From contig QBVC01000014.1 of assembly GCA_003058495.1 (NCBI GenBank), forward strand, positions 1 to 64,000: a stretch of 64,000 bases of DNA. The letters are read 5' to 3'. The notes beneath the pieces are model-generated. The model saw nothing but the letters and a program-made list of their open reading frames with translations. It was not told the DNA's origin and ran no database searches. Below are positions 36,733 through 44,035 of this stretch, piece after piece. Each line of letters opens with the position of its first letter. Within the stretch, counting starts at the first letter, position 1. The position numbers and the translations under genes were made by a program. This DNA comes from a gamma proteobacterium symbiont of Ctena orbiculata (GTDB lineage Bacteria; Pseudomonadota; Gammaproteobacteria; Chromatiales; Chromatiaceae).

Positions 36733-36753
36733 GAGCGCCGCAATGCGGCTATC
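36733..36753 (+). repeat. Hairpin after VR1
   Basis: GAGCGCCGC-AAT-GCGGCTATC, an imperfect member of the hairpin family found after VR4, VR5 and VR6 and followed by GCGATT. Possibly the cruciform used in DGR retrohoming, a terminator, or both. Confidence 0.65.
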
Positions 36754-36936
36754 GCGATTATTCAAACCTGGTTAGATTCTTTCTCTTTAAGCACCTGATT
36801 CATACGTGAAATGGTTCAGATCTAGCCGAAGGATAACCCATACTGACCACAACTTATACACTATACTCAAAACCAATGATCTTCATTGTGATTCAAGAAA
36901 ACATCTCATACTGGAAGATACTCATACGAGCGATCA

Positions 36937-37704
36937 ATGAAAGGTTCACCTGCAACACATATACATAAAACGATCAAATTATTGCCAGATATTGACTGGG
37001 TGGAGATCCCGGCCGGGGAGTTTATCTATGGAGAAGAAGAACAACTGCGGTTAACCTTGGATAATTTCTATATCACCCGCTACCCGATCACGAACGTTCA
37101 GTATCAAACTTTCATCGACGATGGAGGATATGAGGACGACCGCTGGTGGAACAGTATAACGAATAAATCCCTAGAAAAATCGTACTTTGTCCAACCCAAC
37201 CGCCCCCGGGAGACTGTCTCCTGGTATGAGGCAGTTGCCTTCTGCCGCTGGCTGTCGCAGCAAATGGGCTACGAGATACGCCTGCCGACAGAGCAGGAAT
37301 GGGAAAAAGCGGCCCGGGGCACGAATGGGTGGGAATATCCCTGGGGCAATGGTTACCAGGTCGGATTTGCCAATGTGGATGAAAGGGAACCACATGTTGG
37401 ACCAAGCGATCTTTTTCGAACCACTGCTGTGGGACTCTACCCTCAGGGGGCTTCGCCCTATGGGGTCATGGATATGGCCGGCAATGTCTGGGAGTGGTGT
37501 TTGAATAAACTTGATGATCCTGATGACACCACAATCGATGAGAGCGGAGATGAACGGGTGTTACGCGGCGGTTCTTGGATTGACTTTCCTGAACATGCAG
37601 TTGCATATTTACGCCGCGGACTTCATCCAGAGAACCGTAATAAACCTTGGGGTTTTCGTATTGCCTGCATGACCCCTTTTCCCCATAGATCATCAAACCA
37701 CTGA
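36937..37704 (+). CDS. Stand-alone FGE/C-type-lectin domain protein (DGR target)
   Basis: 255 residues consisting almost entirely of one formylglycine-generating-enzyme-like lectin domain (LPDIDWVEIPAGEFIYGEE, RYPITNVQYQTFIDDGGY, RLPTEQEWEKAARG, GVMDMAGNVWEWCLN), ending in variable repeat 2 and a short tail. It is very close to the C-terminal domain of the protein encoded at 39350-42088. No effector domain, signal peptide or strong ribosome site is seen at the start, so it is either a free diversified binder or a gene that has lost its 5' part. It lies 219 bases after the TIR-STAND gene, in the same direction. Confidence 0.78.
   Translation: MKGSPATHIHKTIKLLPDIDWVEIPAGEFIYGEEEQLRLTLDNFYITRYPITNVQYQTFIDDGGYEDDRWWNSITNKSLEKSYFVQPNRPRETVSWYEAVAFCRWLSQQMGYEIRLPTEQEWEKAARGTNGWEYPWGNGYQVGFANVDEREPHVGPSDLFRTTAVGLYPQGASPYGVMDMAGNVWEWCLNKLDDPDDTTIDESGDERVLRGGSWIDFPEHAVAYLRRGLHPENRNKPWGFRIACMTPFPHRSSNH
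37555..37675 (+). repeat. DGR variable repeat VR2
   Basis: 39 codons matching the template in length and frame (VLRGGSWIDFPEHAV...GFRIACMT). It is more diverged than VR3 and VR6, including in the constant positions. The gene continues 8 codons past it, unlike the other targets. Confidence 0.75.
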
Positions 37705-37852
37705 CCACTGTACCAGTAACAAATGAGTGCGTTGCGTGGAACTCATGTATCAACAATCCAGTGAATGCACACATCTTCAATCGAAGATGAATATTGGCAT
37801 AAGTATATGATTGGCCTCCTTTTTACTGACGGTGCATAAAGAGTCAGAGTAG

Positions 37853-38107
37853 ATCTTTCCAGTCACTAAGGGTGTTCTCTGGCTGGGATTTGTCATATTC
37901 CACAACTAGCGGATGAAAAAAACCCAGAAACTACGCCACACGTTCTACCGGTTTACGGAACGGTTCGTTGCCTAGTATTACGGCGCGATCAGCTTCGTGA
38001 AGCTTGATGCCTACAATCAGGGCTGAATCAGCTATGTTCGCAACGCCAACAGATTGGGATTGCAGGAGCAGATACTGAGCTGGCTCGTGTGGGAGCCTGT
38101 CGCATAG
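37853..38107 (+). pseudogene. Reverse transcriptase C-terminal remnant with in-frame stops
   Basis: One frame reads PVTKGVLWLGFVIFHN-stop-RMKKTQKLRHTFYRFTERF and, after more stops, ISYVRNANRLGLQEQILSWLVWEP. This matches the C-terminal half of the reverse transcriptase on the other strand ([56 protein letters not shown]). At least three internal stops are present (near 37904, 37961 and 38021), so it is dead. It shows that a second DGR reverse-transcriptase copy once lay here in the opposite orientation. Confidence 0.82.
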
Positions 38108-38197
38108 GATGTAAGAGCTTGATTCGATATAAAAAACATGAGCGCAGTGCTCACAGTGGGCAGTGGATTGCTGGCCAGTGGTTCAGTGAGCCAGCGC

Positions 38198-38290
38198 TCA
38201 GCGGATAATGGGGGACAAACTAACAACACGAAAACCCCCGCCGAAGCTCCGGATATCGGGTCGATTCCCGTTGCGGTCGGTGGCACGCGC
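38198..38290 (-). pseudogene. Orphan DGR variable repeat VR3 with its stop codon
   Basis: On the minus strand it reads ARATDRNGNRPDIRSFGGGF then RVVSLSPIIR and a stop. Against the template, 11 of 13 differences between 38290 and the GAT/GGT codon before the constant end fall on template adenines. The upstream part of its gene is gone: at 38291 it abuts a plus-strand lectin fragment head to head. A short hairpin (38140-38152) and a T-run lie past it on the minus strand. Confidence 0.82.
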
Positions 38291-38291
38291 A

Positions 38292-38525
38292 CCCTATGGG
38301 GTCATGGATATGGCCGGCAATGTCTGGGAATGGTGCCTGAATAAATTGAATAACCCACAAGATACCACCATAGATGGGAGCAGGAGTAGTCGGGGGTTAC
38401 GGGGTGGCTCTTGTTTCCGCACACCAGAAGATGCTCGCACTACTAACCGCAATGGGGCTCATCCCGTGTTCCGCGATGACTACAGAGGTTTTCGTGTTGT
38501 TAGTTTGTCCCCCATTATCCGCTGA
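38292..38525 (+). pseudogene. Truncated FGE/lectin gene end carrying VR4
   Basis: The plus strand resumes at YGVMDMAGNVWEWCLNKLNN, the conserved last third of the lectin domain, and runs through variable repeat 4 to VSLSPIIR and a stop. The first two thirds of the domain are missing. The C-terminal SPIIR is shared with VR3 on the other strand, so the two pieces derive from similar genes joined by inversion or recombination. Confidence 0.82.
38391..38511 (+). repeat. DGR variable repeat VR4
   Basis: 121 bases aligned without gaps to the template. About 16 of 36 differences are at template adenines, so this copy has also drifted at other bases, as expected for a repeat in a dead gene. Confidence 0.75.
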
Positions 38526-38555
38526 GTGCTGCCATATAGAACCACTGGCCACTGA

Positions 38556-38576
38556 GAGCACCGCGCAGCGGTGCTC
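38556..38576 (+). repeat. Hairpin after VR4
   Basis: GAGCACCGC-GCA-GCGGTGCTC is a perfect 9-bp stem followed by TTGATTTTTTT. Two compensating base changes relative to the hairpins after VR5 and VR6 keep the stem intact, which argues that pairing matters. Confidence 0.75.
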
Positions 38577-38594
38577 TTGATTTTTTTATCGATT

Positions 38595-39100
38595 TCAGAT
38601 TCTCTCACCGTAAGCGTCCGGTCCCCATACAAACCGGCTCAATATCCGTTCCCGTAATCCCCAACTGTCGGCGTAGCGAAGATGGTTGATCCAGCCCTGA
38701 ACAGAGGCATCAAACTCCGCGGAGCTGATCGCTTCGCAACACCAGGCATCGAACCGTTCCGACAAGCGGTGGCAGGTGTGGCGCAACTTCCGACCCTTTA
38801 TCCGACGGTATTCGGGATATACAACGAACCCCAGCCAGGGAATGCCTCGCTCGACAGGAGAGACCTGGGCCGACTCCTCATACACCCTCAGGCGAAAAGT
38901 CTCCAACCGTTCGCATATCGCCCTTTTCCATTGCCAGAGTTCCCGCTTACTGTCCGAGAAGAGTGTAAAATCATCCACATAGCGCAGATAGGCCCGACAA
39001 CCCAACTCCCGCTTGATGAAGAGATCCAAGGGATGGAGATAACAGTTGGACCAGAACTGGGAGGTCAGATTGCCGAGGGAGCATGCCGGTCTGTTGAAAC
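38595..39100 (-). pseudogene. DGR-type reverse transcriptase, C-terminal half only
   Basis: The open frame covers the palm from the [20 protein letters not shown] motif (GNLTSQ is typical of DGR and group II-like enzymes) through the catalytic [11 protein letters not shown] to the thumb ([21 protein letters not shown]). The finger region with the first catalytic Asp is missing: just before GNLTSQ the frame runs straight out of the template repeat. No ribosome site or start is apparent. I read it as a 5'-truncated, inactive gene, though it has no internal stop, so the truncation may be recent. An intact enzyme elsewhere in the genome could still serve this template. Confidence 0.85.
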
Positions 39101-39113
39101 GCGAGCGGAGTGT

Positions 39114-39234
39114 GGGACGCACAGACAACACGAAAATCCCTGTTGTTGTTCCGGTTGTCGGGTTGATTCCTGTTGCGGTTGGCGGCACGCGCATTCTCTG
39201 GATTGTTGATCCAGGCGCCGCCGCGCAACACCCG
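39114..39234 (-). repeat. DGR template repeat (TR)
   Basis: 121 bases on the minus strand that, if read in frame with the variable repeats, give [20 protein letters not shown] followed by [19 protein letters not shown]. The unusual density of AAC/AAT codons is the hallmark of a DGR template, because adenines are the mutated positions. It lies between the end of a target gene (VR5 at 39378) and the reverse transcriptase half-gene, the classic VR-TR-RT order. It has no coding role itself. Confidence 0.92.
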
Positions 39235-39298
39235 TTGTGTACTGACCGGATTGCCCCGCCGGTAACCTGGCAGGGATCATAATAGCAAAATAAATCGC

Positions 39299-39319
39299 GA
39301 GCGCCGCATAGTGGCGCTC
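39299..39319 (-). repeat. Hairpin after VR5
   Basis: GAGCGCC and GGCGCTC pair around a 7-base loop. On the minus strand it is followed by GCGATTTATTTTG. Same element as after VR4 and VR6. Confidence 0.7.
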
Positions 39320-39349
39320 TCATTTGGCGGTGATTCAGTAGTCAGCAGC

Positions 39350-42088
39350 TCATTGTGACAATGCTCTGCGATTAATGGGGGACGTACAGACAATACGAAA
39401 ACCCTGACCTTGATTCCGGTGGTGTGGAAGATCCCAACCTCGGCGTGTAGCACTCGCATTCGCTGGAGCGCCAACCCAAGAGCCACCGCGTAATACGCGA
39501 TAAGCCCTCTTATCATCAATAGTGTTATTTTCCGGGTCGTTATATTTAGTTAGACACCATTCCCAGACATTTCCGGCCATATCCATGACCCCATAGGGCG
39601 AAGCCCCCTGGGGAAAGAGCCCAACTGCCGTAGTGCTTGATAGTCTAAATGGCCCGACTGTCCTCGTCTTTTCATCCACATTGGCATATCCGATCTGGTA
39701 ACCCTCACCCCAAGGATATTCCCGTCCGGCCGTGCCCCTGGCCGCCTTCTCCCACTCCTGCTCCGTGGGTAGGCGTATCTCGTAGCTCAACTGTTGCGAA
39801 AGCCAATGGCAGAAAGCAACTGCCTCGTACCACGAGACCCTATCCCAAGGACGGTTGGGTTGATTCCAGCGTGACTTTTCGAGGTTTTGTTTAGTTAAGC
39901 CATTCCACCAGCGTTCATCTTCATATCCCCTATCGTCGATGAACCTCTGATACTGGGCGTTGGTGATGGGGTAGCGGGCGATAAAATAGCTATCCAGCGT
40001 TAGCCGTTGTTGTTGCTCGTTTTCGCCATAGATGAACTCCCCACCCGGGATCTCCACCCAGTCGATGTCGGGCAAGCCCTGCTCATCCAGCCCGACGCCG
40101 GGTCGTGGATCTTCCAGCTGCGCCAGTTCGTCCCCGATTTTCAGGCGGCGTTCCGGTTTGGTTTCACTGTTGTCTATCTCATCCAGCAGGGCCTCTATCT
40201 CCGGGGGGTACTCGATTCTCTCGAACTCCCGCACCCCGACCCCTGGCCTTGTATCGCCCATTTCCGCCAGTTGATCACCGATATTCAGACGTTCTTCCGG
40301 TGTGGTCTGCGGGTCTTCAATCTTTTTCAGCAGTTCGTTGAAAAGATCATTTTCTGGTGCTTGACTCAGGCCCAGGGCCTGTTCACAACGACGAATCAGT
40401 TCATCCCAAGGGATGGGCTCTTGCACGAATTCAATCGCCTGAACCATGGTCAGGTATCGTGGAATCTCGGCTTTTTCAACCCGAATGGGAATGATCGCCT
40501 TGCCATGACTCGAAGCGAATTCCAACTCACGAGAGACAAATTGACTATTCATCAAATCCTCTGTCACCACGACTATCAGACAGGCACTTTGCGCCAGCGT
40601 TTGTCTCATTGCATCGCTCCAGGCGTCACCCGGTAGTATGACATCGTCAATAAGCCGAATAGTGAAGCCATGACTCGCAAGATAGCTTTGAATACTATTA
40701 GCCCACTCTTTGCCATGCTCTGAATGGGTAATGAAAAAATCCTTCCCCGTATGGACTGTTCCCTCAACCCAACTGCCGATTTGTGCCGCCAACTTGCGGG
40801 CCAATTCATCCGCGCTGTCCTGCTGCCAATTGCGAATATCGATAACCTGTCCCGGAGAGGAGAATCCGCTCGGAGCCTGGATGTCATCGATCTGCAGTAA
40901 CAGGCTGCCAGCAGCATTGGCTTTTTGTTCCTTGCTCCTTTCATTCCAGAGCCTCTGCATGCCTTGCGACCACAGACGCATGACCCGAGTCGCCGGATCT
41001 GTCATAGCGGTGATGGGTGCAAATGGTTTTTCTTCGATCAATTCAACATCGATCGCCTGGGTCTTCAGCCAATCTTGAATCTGCATCGCCTGGCTTTCAT
41101 CGGTCTTACTGAAGGCCAGATAGAGCTTTGGCTTGTCCTGCTGCTTTTGTGGCGGCGACTGTGGCAACTGGTTGATCTGCAGACGATAGTGTCTTCCACT
41201 ACGGGTGGTCATTTCGATCTGAGTCGACTCGGCGTCGAGTTCAAACAGGCTTCCCTGGCTGACTCGCACCCATGGCGTCTCCAGTCCGACGGCGCGAATA
41301 TGCAGGCGGGCCGGTAGCGGGCTGTCAAATGCAATTGTCTCCTGTCCATTGGCGGGTTCGGAAAAGTGGAGGATGTTCTTCCCGCGGACAGCGTCGTGAC
41401 GAAGCTCAACCGCCAACCTGTCGCCCTGGCGCTCGGGGATGGCTTTCACCATCCAGTCCGGCAGCCGGACTGGTTCCACGTTATCACTCCAACCGCCCGG
41501 ATCGTGCAGGCTATCGAAGGCAAAATTGACCAGGTGTTTGCCATCACCGGCATTGATCTGCTCTTCGTTCAGTATGGCCGTGCTGTACTTGATGCGGCGG
41601 GCCAGTTCCAGAAGTTTTGATCGTTCGGTTTCTCCACCCTCGGCATAGCGGGAAATTAGGCGCAACATATCCCGATAGACCTGGATCAATCCTTCGTTGT
41701 TTTGGCTCAAGGCAAAGAAGTAGAGGTCCCTCTCGAGCCTGTCCAGTGGTTTCCAATGCCGGGTCAGTCTCTGGCACTGTTGCCAAAGCGCCTCGAGATC
41801 AAACGATTCGGGGTCGGCCCTGACCTTATCCGCAAGCAGTCCTGCCATGCCAGGGCTGAAGATAAAATTACTGGTGTTACGCGCATGTACCAGGTTACTG
41901 AACCAGAGCTGGTGCTCGTACAGAGCATCCAACTGCGGCAGAAAGGTCAGGCGGATGCCGCGCAGCAGGCGCGGCTCGACCCGTGGCACGAAGACGACGT
42001 GGCAGGCCAGTCCTAGCAGTTCCGGAGCTTCCTGTTCAAACGCCTGGAACAGGTCGATCTCCCTTTGCGAAACGGGCGTCAGACTCAT
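39350..42088 (-). CDS. VMAP-like / TIR / FGE-lectin protein of a ternary conflict system (DGR target)
   Basis: 912 residues from the ATG at 42088, which overlaps the vWA stop codon (ATGA); the frame is open further upstream inside the vWA gene, but coupling favours this start. Residues 1-315: helical N-terminal region of the type that accompanies MoxR-vWA pairs (QREIDLFQAFEQEAPELLGL), then a beta-rich part. About 320-450: a TIR-like fold (KPKLYLAFSKTDES). About 450-575: a second, clearer TIR domain (DFFITHSEHGKEW, ACLIVVVTEDLMNSQF, and a glutamate in SRELEF). Two copies of an ERxLxIGDxLAxxxDxRPGVG linker follow, then an FGE/C-type lectin ending in VR5. Inference: a sensor-effector held by the ATPase/vWA pair. 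Confidence 0.85.
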   Translation of the reverse strand: MSLTPVSQREIDLFQAFEQEAPELLGLACHVVFVPRVEPRLLRGIRLTFLPQLDALYEHQLWFSNLVHARNTSNFIFSPGMAGLLADKVRADPESFDLEALWQQCQRLTRHWKPLDRLERDLYFFALSQNNEGLIQVYRDMLRLISRYAEGGETERSKLLELARRIKYSTAILNEEQINAGDGKHLVNFAFDSLHDPGGWSDNVEPVRLPDWMVKAIPERQGDRLAVELRHDAVRGKNILHFSEPANGQETIAFDSPLPARLHIRAVGLETPWVRVSQGSLFELDAESTQIEMTTRSGRHYRLQINQLPQSPPQKQQDKPKLYLAFSKTDESQAMQIQDWLKTQAIDVELIEEKPFAPITAMTDPATRVMRLWSQGMQRLWNERSKEQKANAAGSLLLQIDDIQAPSGFSSPGQVIDIRNWQQDSADELARKLAAQIGSWVEGTVHTGKDFFITHSEHGKEWANSIQSYLASHGFTIRLIDDVILPGDAWSDAMRQTLAQSACLIVVVTEDLMNSQFVSRELEFASSHGKAIIPIRVEKAEIPRYLTMVQAIEFVQEPIPWDELIRRCEQALGLSQAPENDLFNELLKKIEDPQTTPEERLNIGDQLAEMGDTRPGVGVREFERIEYPPEIEALLDEIDNSETKPERRLKIGDELAQLEDPRPGVGLDEQGLPDIDWVEIPGGEFIYGENEQQQRLTLDSYFIARYPITNAQYQRFIDDRGYEDERWWNGLTKQNLEKSRWNQPNRPWDRVSWYEAVAFCHWLSQQLSYEIRLPTEQEWEKAARGTAGREYPWGEGYQIGYANVDEKTRTVGPFRLSSTTAVGLFPQGASPYGVMDMAGNVWEWCLTKYNDPENNTIDDKRAYRVLRGGSWVGAPANASATRRGWDLPHHRNQGQGFRIVCTSPINRRALSQ
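39378..39498 (-). repeat. DGR variable repeat VR5
   Basis: 39 codons aligned to the template, VLRGGSWVGAPANASATRRG and so on to GFRIVCTS. It is the copy nearest the template, yet well diverged at non-adenine positions, so it has not been overwritten recently. The gene ends 7 codons later. Confidence 0.8.
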
Positions 42089-43089
42089 GGAGCGACCCGA
42101 TGGCCGATGCCGATCAGGCTTTTGACCTGGCTGGCGCTGGTTGCGGGTGACCAGTGGAACAGATAGGGATATCCTCCCAGATTGTTGCTCAGCCAGTCGT
42201 CGTGCTCCCAGGGGATCAGAAAGATCAGGGGGCATTGGGCCTTTTCACAGCGATCGATGAATGCCCGCCAGCGCCGTTGTAGCCGGTAGGTGGAGCGTTG
42301 GTTCGGCAGGCCGAAGTCGGTCGCCACCAGATTGGGGATTCCGCCTAGTGGCTTCCAGGTTGCTGGAGTATCGGCATCCGTCCAGCATTCCGCCTGCTCG
42401 GGATTGTCGGTGAATTGGAAACGGTTCACCAGCGCCTTACCCAGGGTTTTGTTCAACTGATTGTGGAGGGCCTCTAAATCGTTCCACCAGGGGATCATCG
42501 AGTCGGAAAAGTCGAGCAGCAGTTGGCAGCCGTGTTCCAGTGAACCCGTCTCCTGATAAGGAAAGCGACTTGGCAGGATACCCTTACTGGATTGCCGAAT
42601 CAGTTTAACGAGGTCAAGTTTCCGACTTTCCCGTACCGTTTGCAGAAGTGCGGTCAACAAACCGCGGCTGGTATTGTCCAGGAACAGCGAAGAAGGATCG
42701 ATTGCGCTGTATTCGTGCTCATCGAAGCGTTCAAAGTTCAGGTCGGGTTGCTGGGCCTCATCTGCAGGCGGAGTCAGATCTTCCAATCGGCTCAGCGTTC
42801 CAGGTAATGTGCCATCGGGTAGTTCTATGCGTGGTGCAGGCGCGGTGGGTGTAGAGATCGTTTTGTTGGGCGAAGGCAACGATTGCCTTGCCCGGATGCG
42901 ATTTCTGGTACCCGTCACCGGCATGGAACGGTTTGTTTTAACCTTGTGCTGCTGTGGATTCTGCTGACTGAAACCGAGTGCCGCGGCAATCTTCCTGGCC
43001 TGTTCCTCACTCTGCCACGGCAGATCACTGAGTGCCTGGATCAGGTCATCCAGATGAATCTCGCTGCCTTGGTTGCGAGAAGAAGCCAT
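42085..43089 (-). CDS. vWA domain protein of MoxR-vWA-VMAP system
   Basis: 334 residues. A disordered, Pro/Gln/Asn-rich N-terminal third precedes a von Willebrand A-type domain: the MIDAS-like DxSxS in LLLDFSDSMIPWW (about residue 190), a VATDFGLPNQ segment and a C-terminal strand QCPLIFLIPWEHDDW. Such proteins bridge a MoxR ATPase to a target. The gene lies 8 bases after the ATPase and overlaps the VMAP-like gene by 4, so all three are one translationally linked operon. Confidence 0.85.
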   Translation of the reverse strand: MASSRNQGSEIHLDDLIQALSDLPWQSEEQARKIAAALGFSQQNPQQHKVKTNRSMPVTGTRNRIRARQSLPSPNKTISTPTAPAPRIELPDGTLPGTLSRLEDLTPPADEAQQPDLNFERFDEHEYSAIDPSSLFLDNTSRGLLTALLQTVRESRKLDLVKLIRQSSKGILPSRFPYQETGSLEHGCQLLLDFSDSMIPWWNDLEALHNQLNKTLGKALVNRFQFTDNPEQAECWTDADTPATWKPLGGIPNLVATDFGLPNQRSTYRLQRRWRAFIDRCEKAQCPLIFLIPWEHDDWLSNNLGGYPYLFHWSPATSASQVKSLIGIGHRVAP

Positions 43090-43097
43090 GGCGATGC

Positions 43098-44027
43098 TCA
43101 GGCCTTCTTACGCAATATCGAGTTCTCGACCTGACGCCATACCCGTGAAGACTCATCGGGGCTGATGTTACGCGCCATGCAGACCTTCAGTGTATCGAGA
43201 AACTCACTGGTCCCGGGAACCCGCAGGCCTTCGGTCTCTTCCCTGTCTCGGTAATCGAGAATCTTATTCACGATCTTCTCGAGCAATGTCTCATCAATTG
43301 TTTCACCCAAGTGGCTTTTGGCGATCTTCTTAAGATCATCCGCACCTGGCTCTTCGATGTAGAGGGAGACGCAGCGACGCAGGAAGGCCGCAGGCAGTGC
43401 GCGCTCCTGGTTCGATGTGATGATGGTGAATATCTGTGAGGTCTGGTCTGCATCGATGAAGGAGCCATCGCGCAACTCGATGCGCCGTCGCTCGATGGTG
43501 TCGAGCAGGTCGTTGGGCAGATCGGGTTCTGCCTTGTCGATTTCATCGATCAGCAATAGCGTATTGTTGGCACCGTCTTTCTGCTTCCGCTCCACGCCTT
43601 TGAAAGCGGTGCTCTCCCGCTGATGATCCTCTCCCCTGTTTTGTGCAGACACACGATTGAACGCCCACCAGAAAATACCGGGGCGGTTGTATTCCCAGTC
43701 CGACTTGAGTGAAACGCCTTTGACACCGGCGCTGTGGGCGTCGTGAAGGCGCTTCAGATTATCGTATTCGTTGGTGAGATCCTCCAGCGTAGTGCGGGAG
43801 GTGATGGATTTGTTCAAAAAATGCCAACCCTTGATCGCAGCCAATGCCTCTGCCAGACGGCTCTTGCCGCAACCAGGTTTGCCTTCGACAAGCAGTGGAC
43901 GCCCTGTGATATGAGCAACATCAACGGCAATGGCGATGTCTTCGGTGAACACATAGGGCTCGACATCGCCCACGCGGGAAAAGGTATCTTCAGGTGGCAG
44001 ATCGAAAAAATCGGGTTTGTAATTCAT
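43098..44027 (-). CDS. MoxR-type AAA+ ATPase
   Basis: 309 residues. Walker A in VEGKPGCGKSRLAEA (about 43-57), a Walker B-like LLLIDEIDKAEPDLP (about 156-170), sensor-1 region TIITSNQERALPAAFLRR with the arginine finger, and a helical lid with GTSEFLDTLK. MoxR proteins act as chaperones for vWA partners. Context: the TIR gene is 8 bases upstream and the vWA gene 8 bases downstream, matching the ternary architecture described for prokaryotic conflict systems. All key residues appear intact. Confidence 0.92.
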   Translation of the reverse strand: MNYKPDFFDLPPEDTFSRVGDVEPYVFTEDIAIAVDVAHITGRPLLVEGKPGCGKSRLAEALAAIKGWHFLNKSITSRTTLEDLTNEYDNLKRLHDAHSAGVKGVSLKSDWEYNRPGIFWWAFNRVSAQNRGEDHQRESTAFKGVERKQKDGANNTLLLIDEIDKAEPDLPNDLLDTIERRRIELRDGSFIDADQTSQIFTIITSNQERALPAAFLRRCVSLYIEEPGADDLKKIAKSHLGETIDETLLEKIVNKILDYRDREETEGLRVPGTSEFLDTLKVCMARNISPDESSRVWRQVENSILRKKA

Positions 44028-44035
44028 AAGTCATG

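Noticed and set aside
36937-37704. Formylglycine-generating enzyme that activates sulfatases
   Set aside because: The domain has the fold but I see no obvious catalytic Cys pair in the expected C-terminal strand, no sulfatase is nearby, and the end is a DGR variable repeat, so a lectin role fits better.
38971-39231. A small lectin-like protein encoded by the template region
   Set aside because: The frame gives an Asn-rich lectin end and then runs out of homology in the reverse transcriptase region; it is the template repeat, not a gene.
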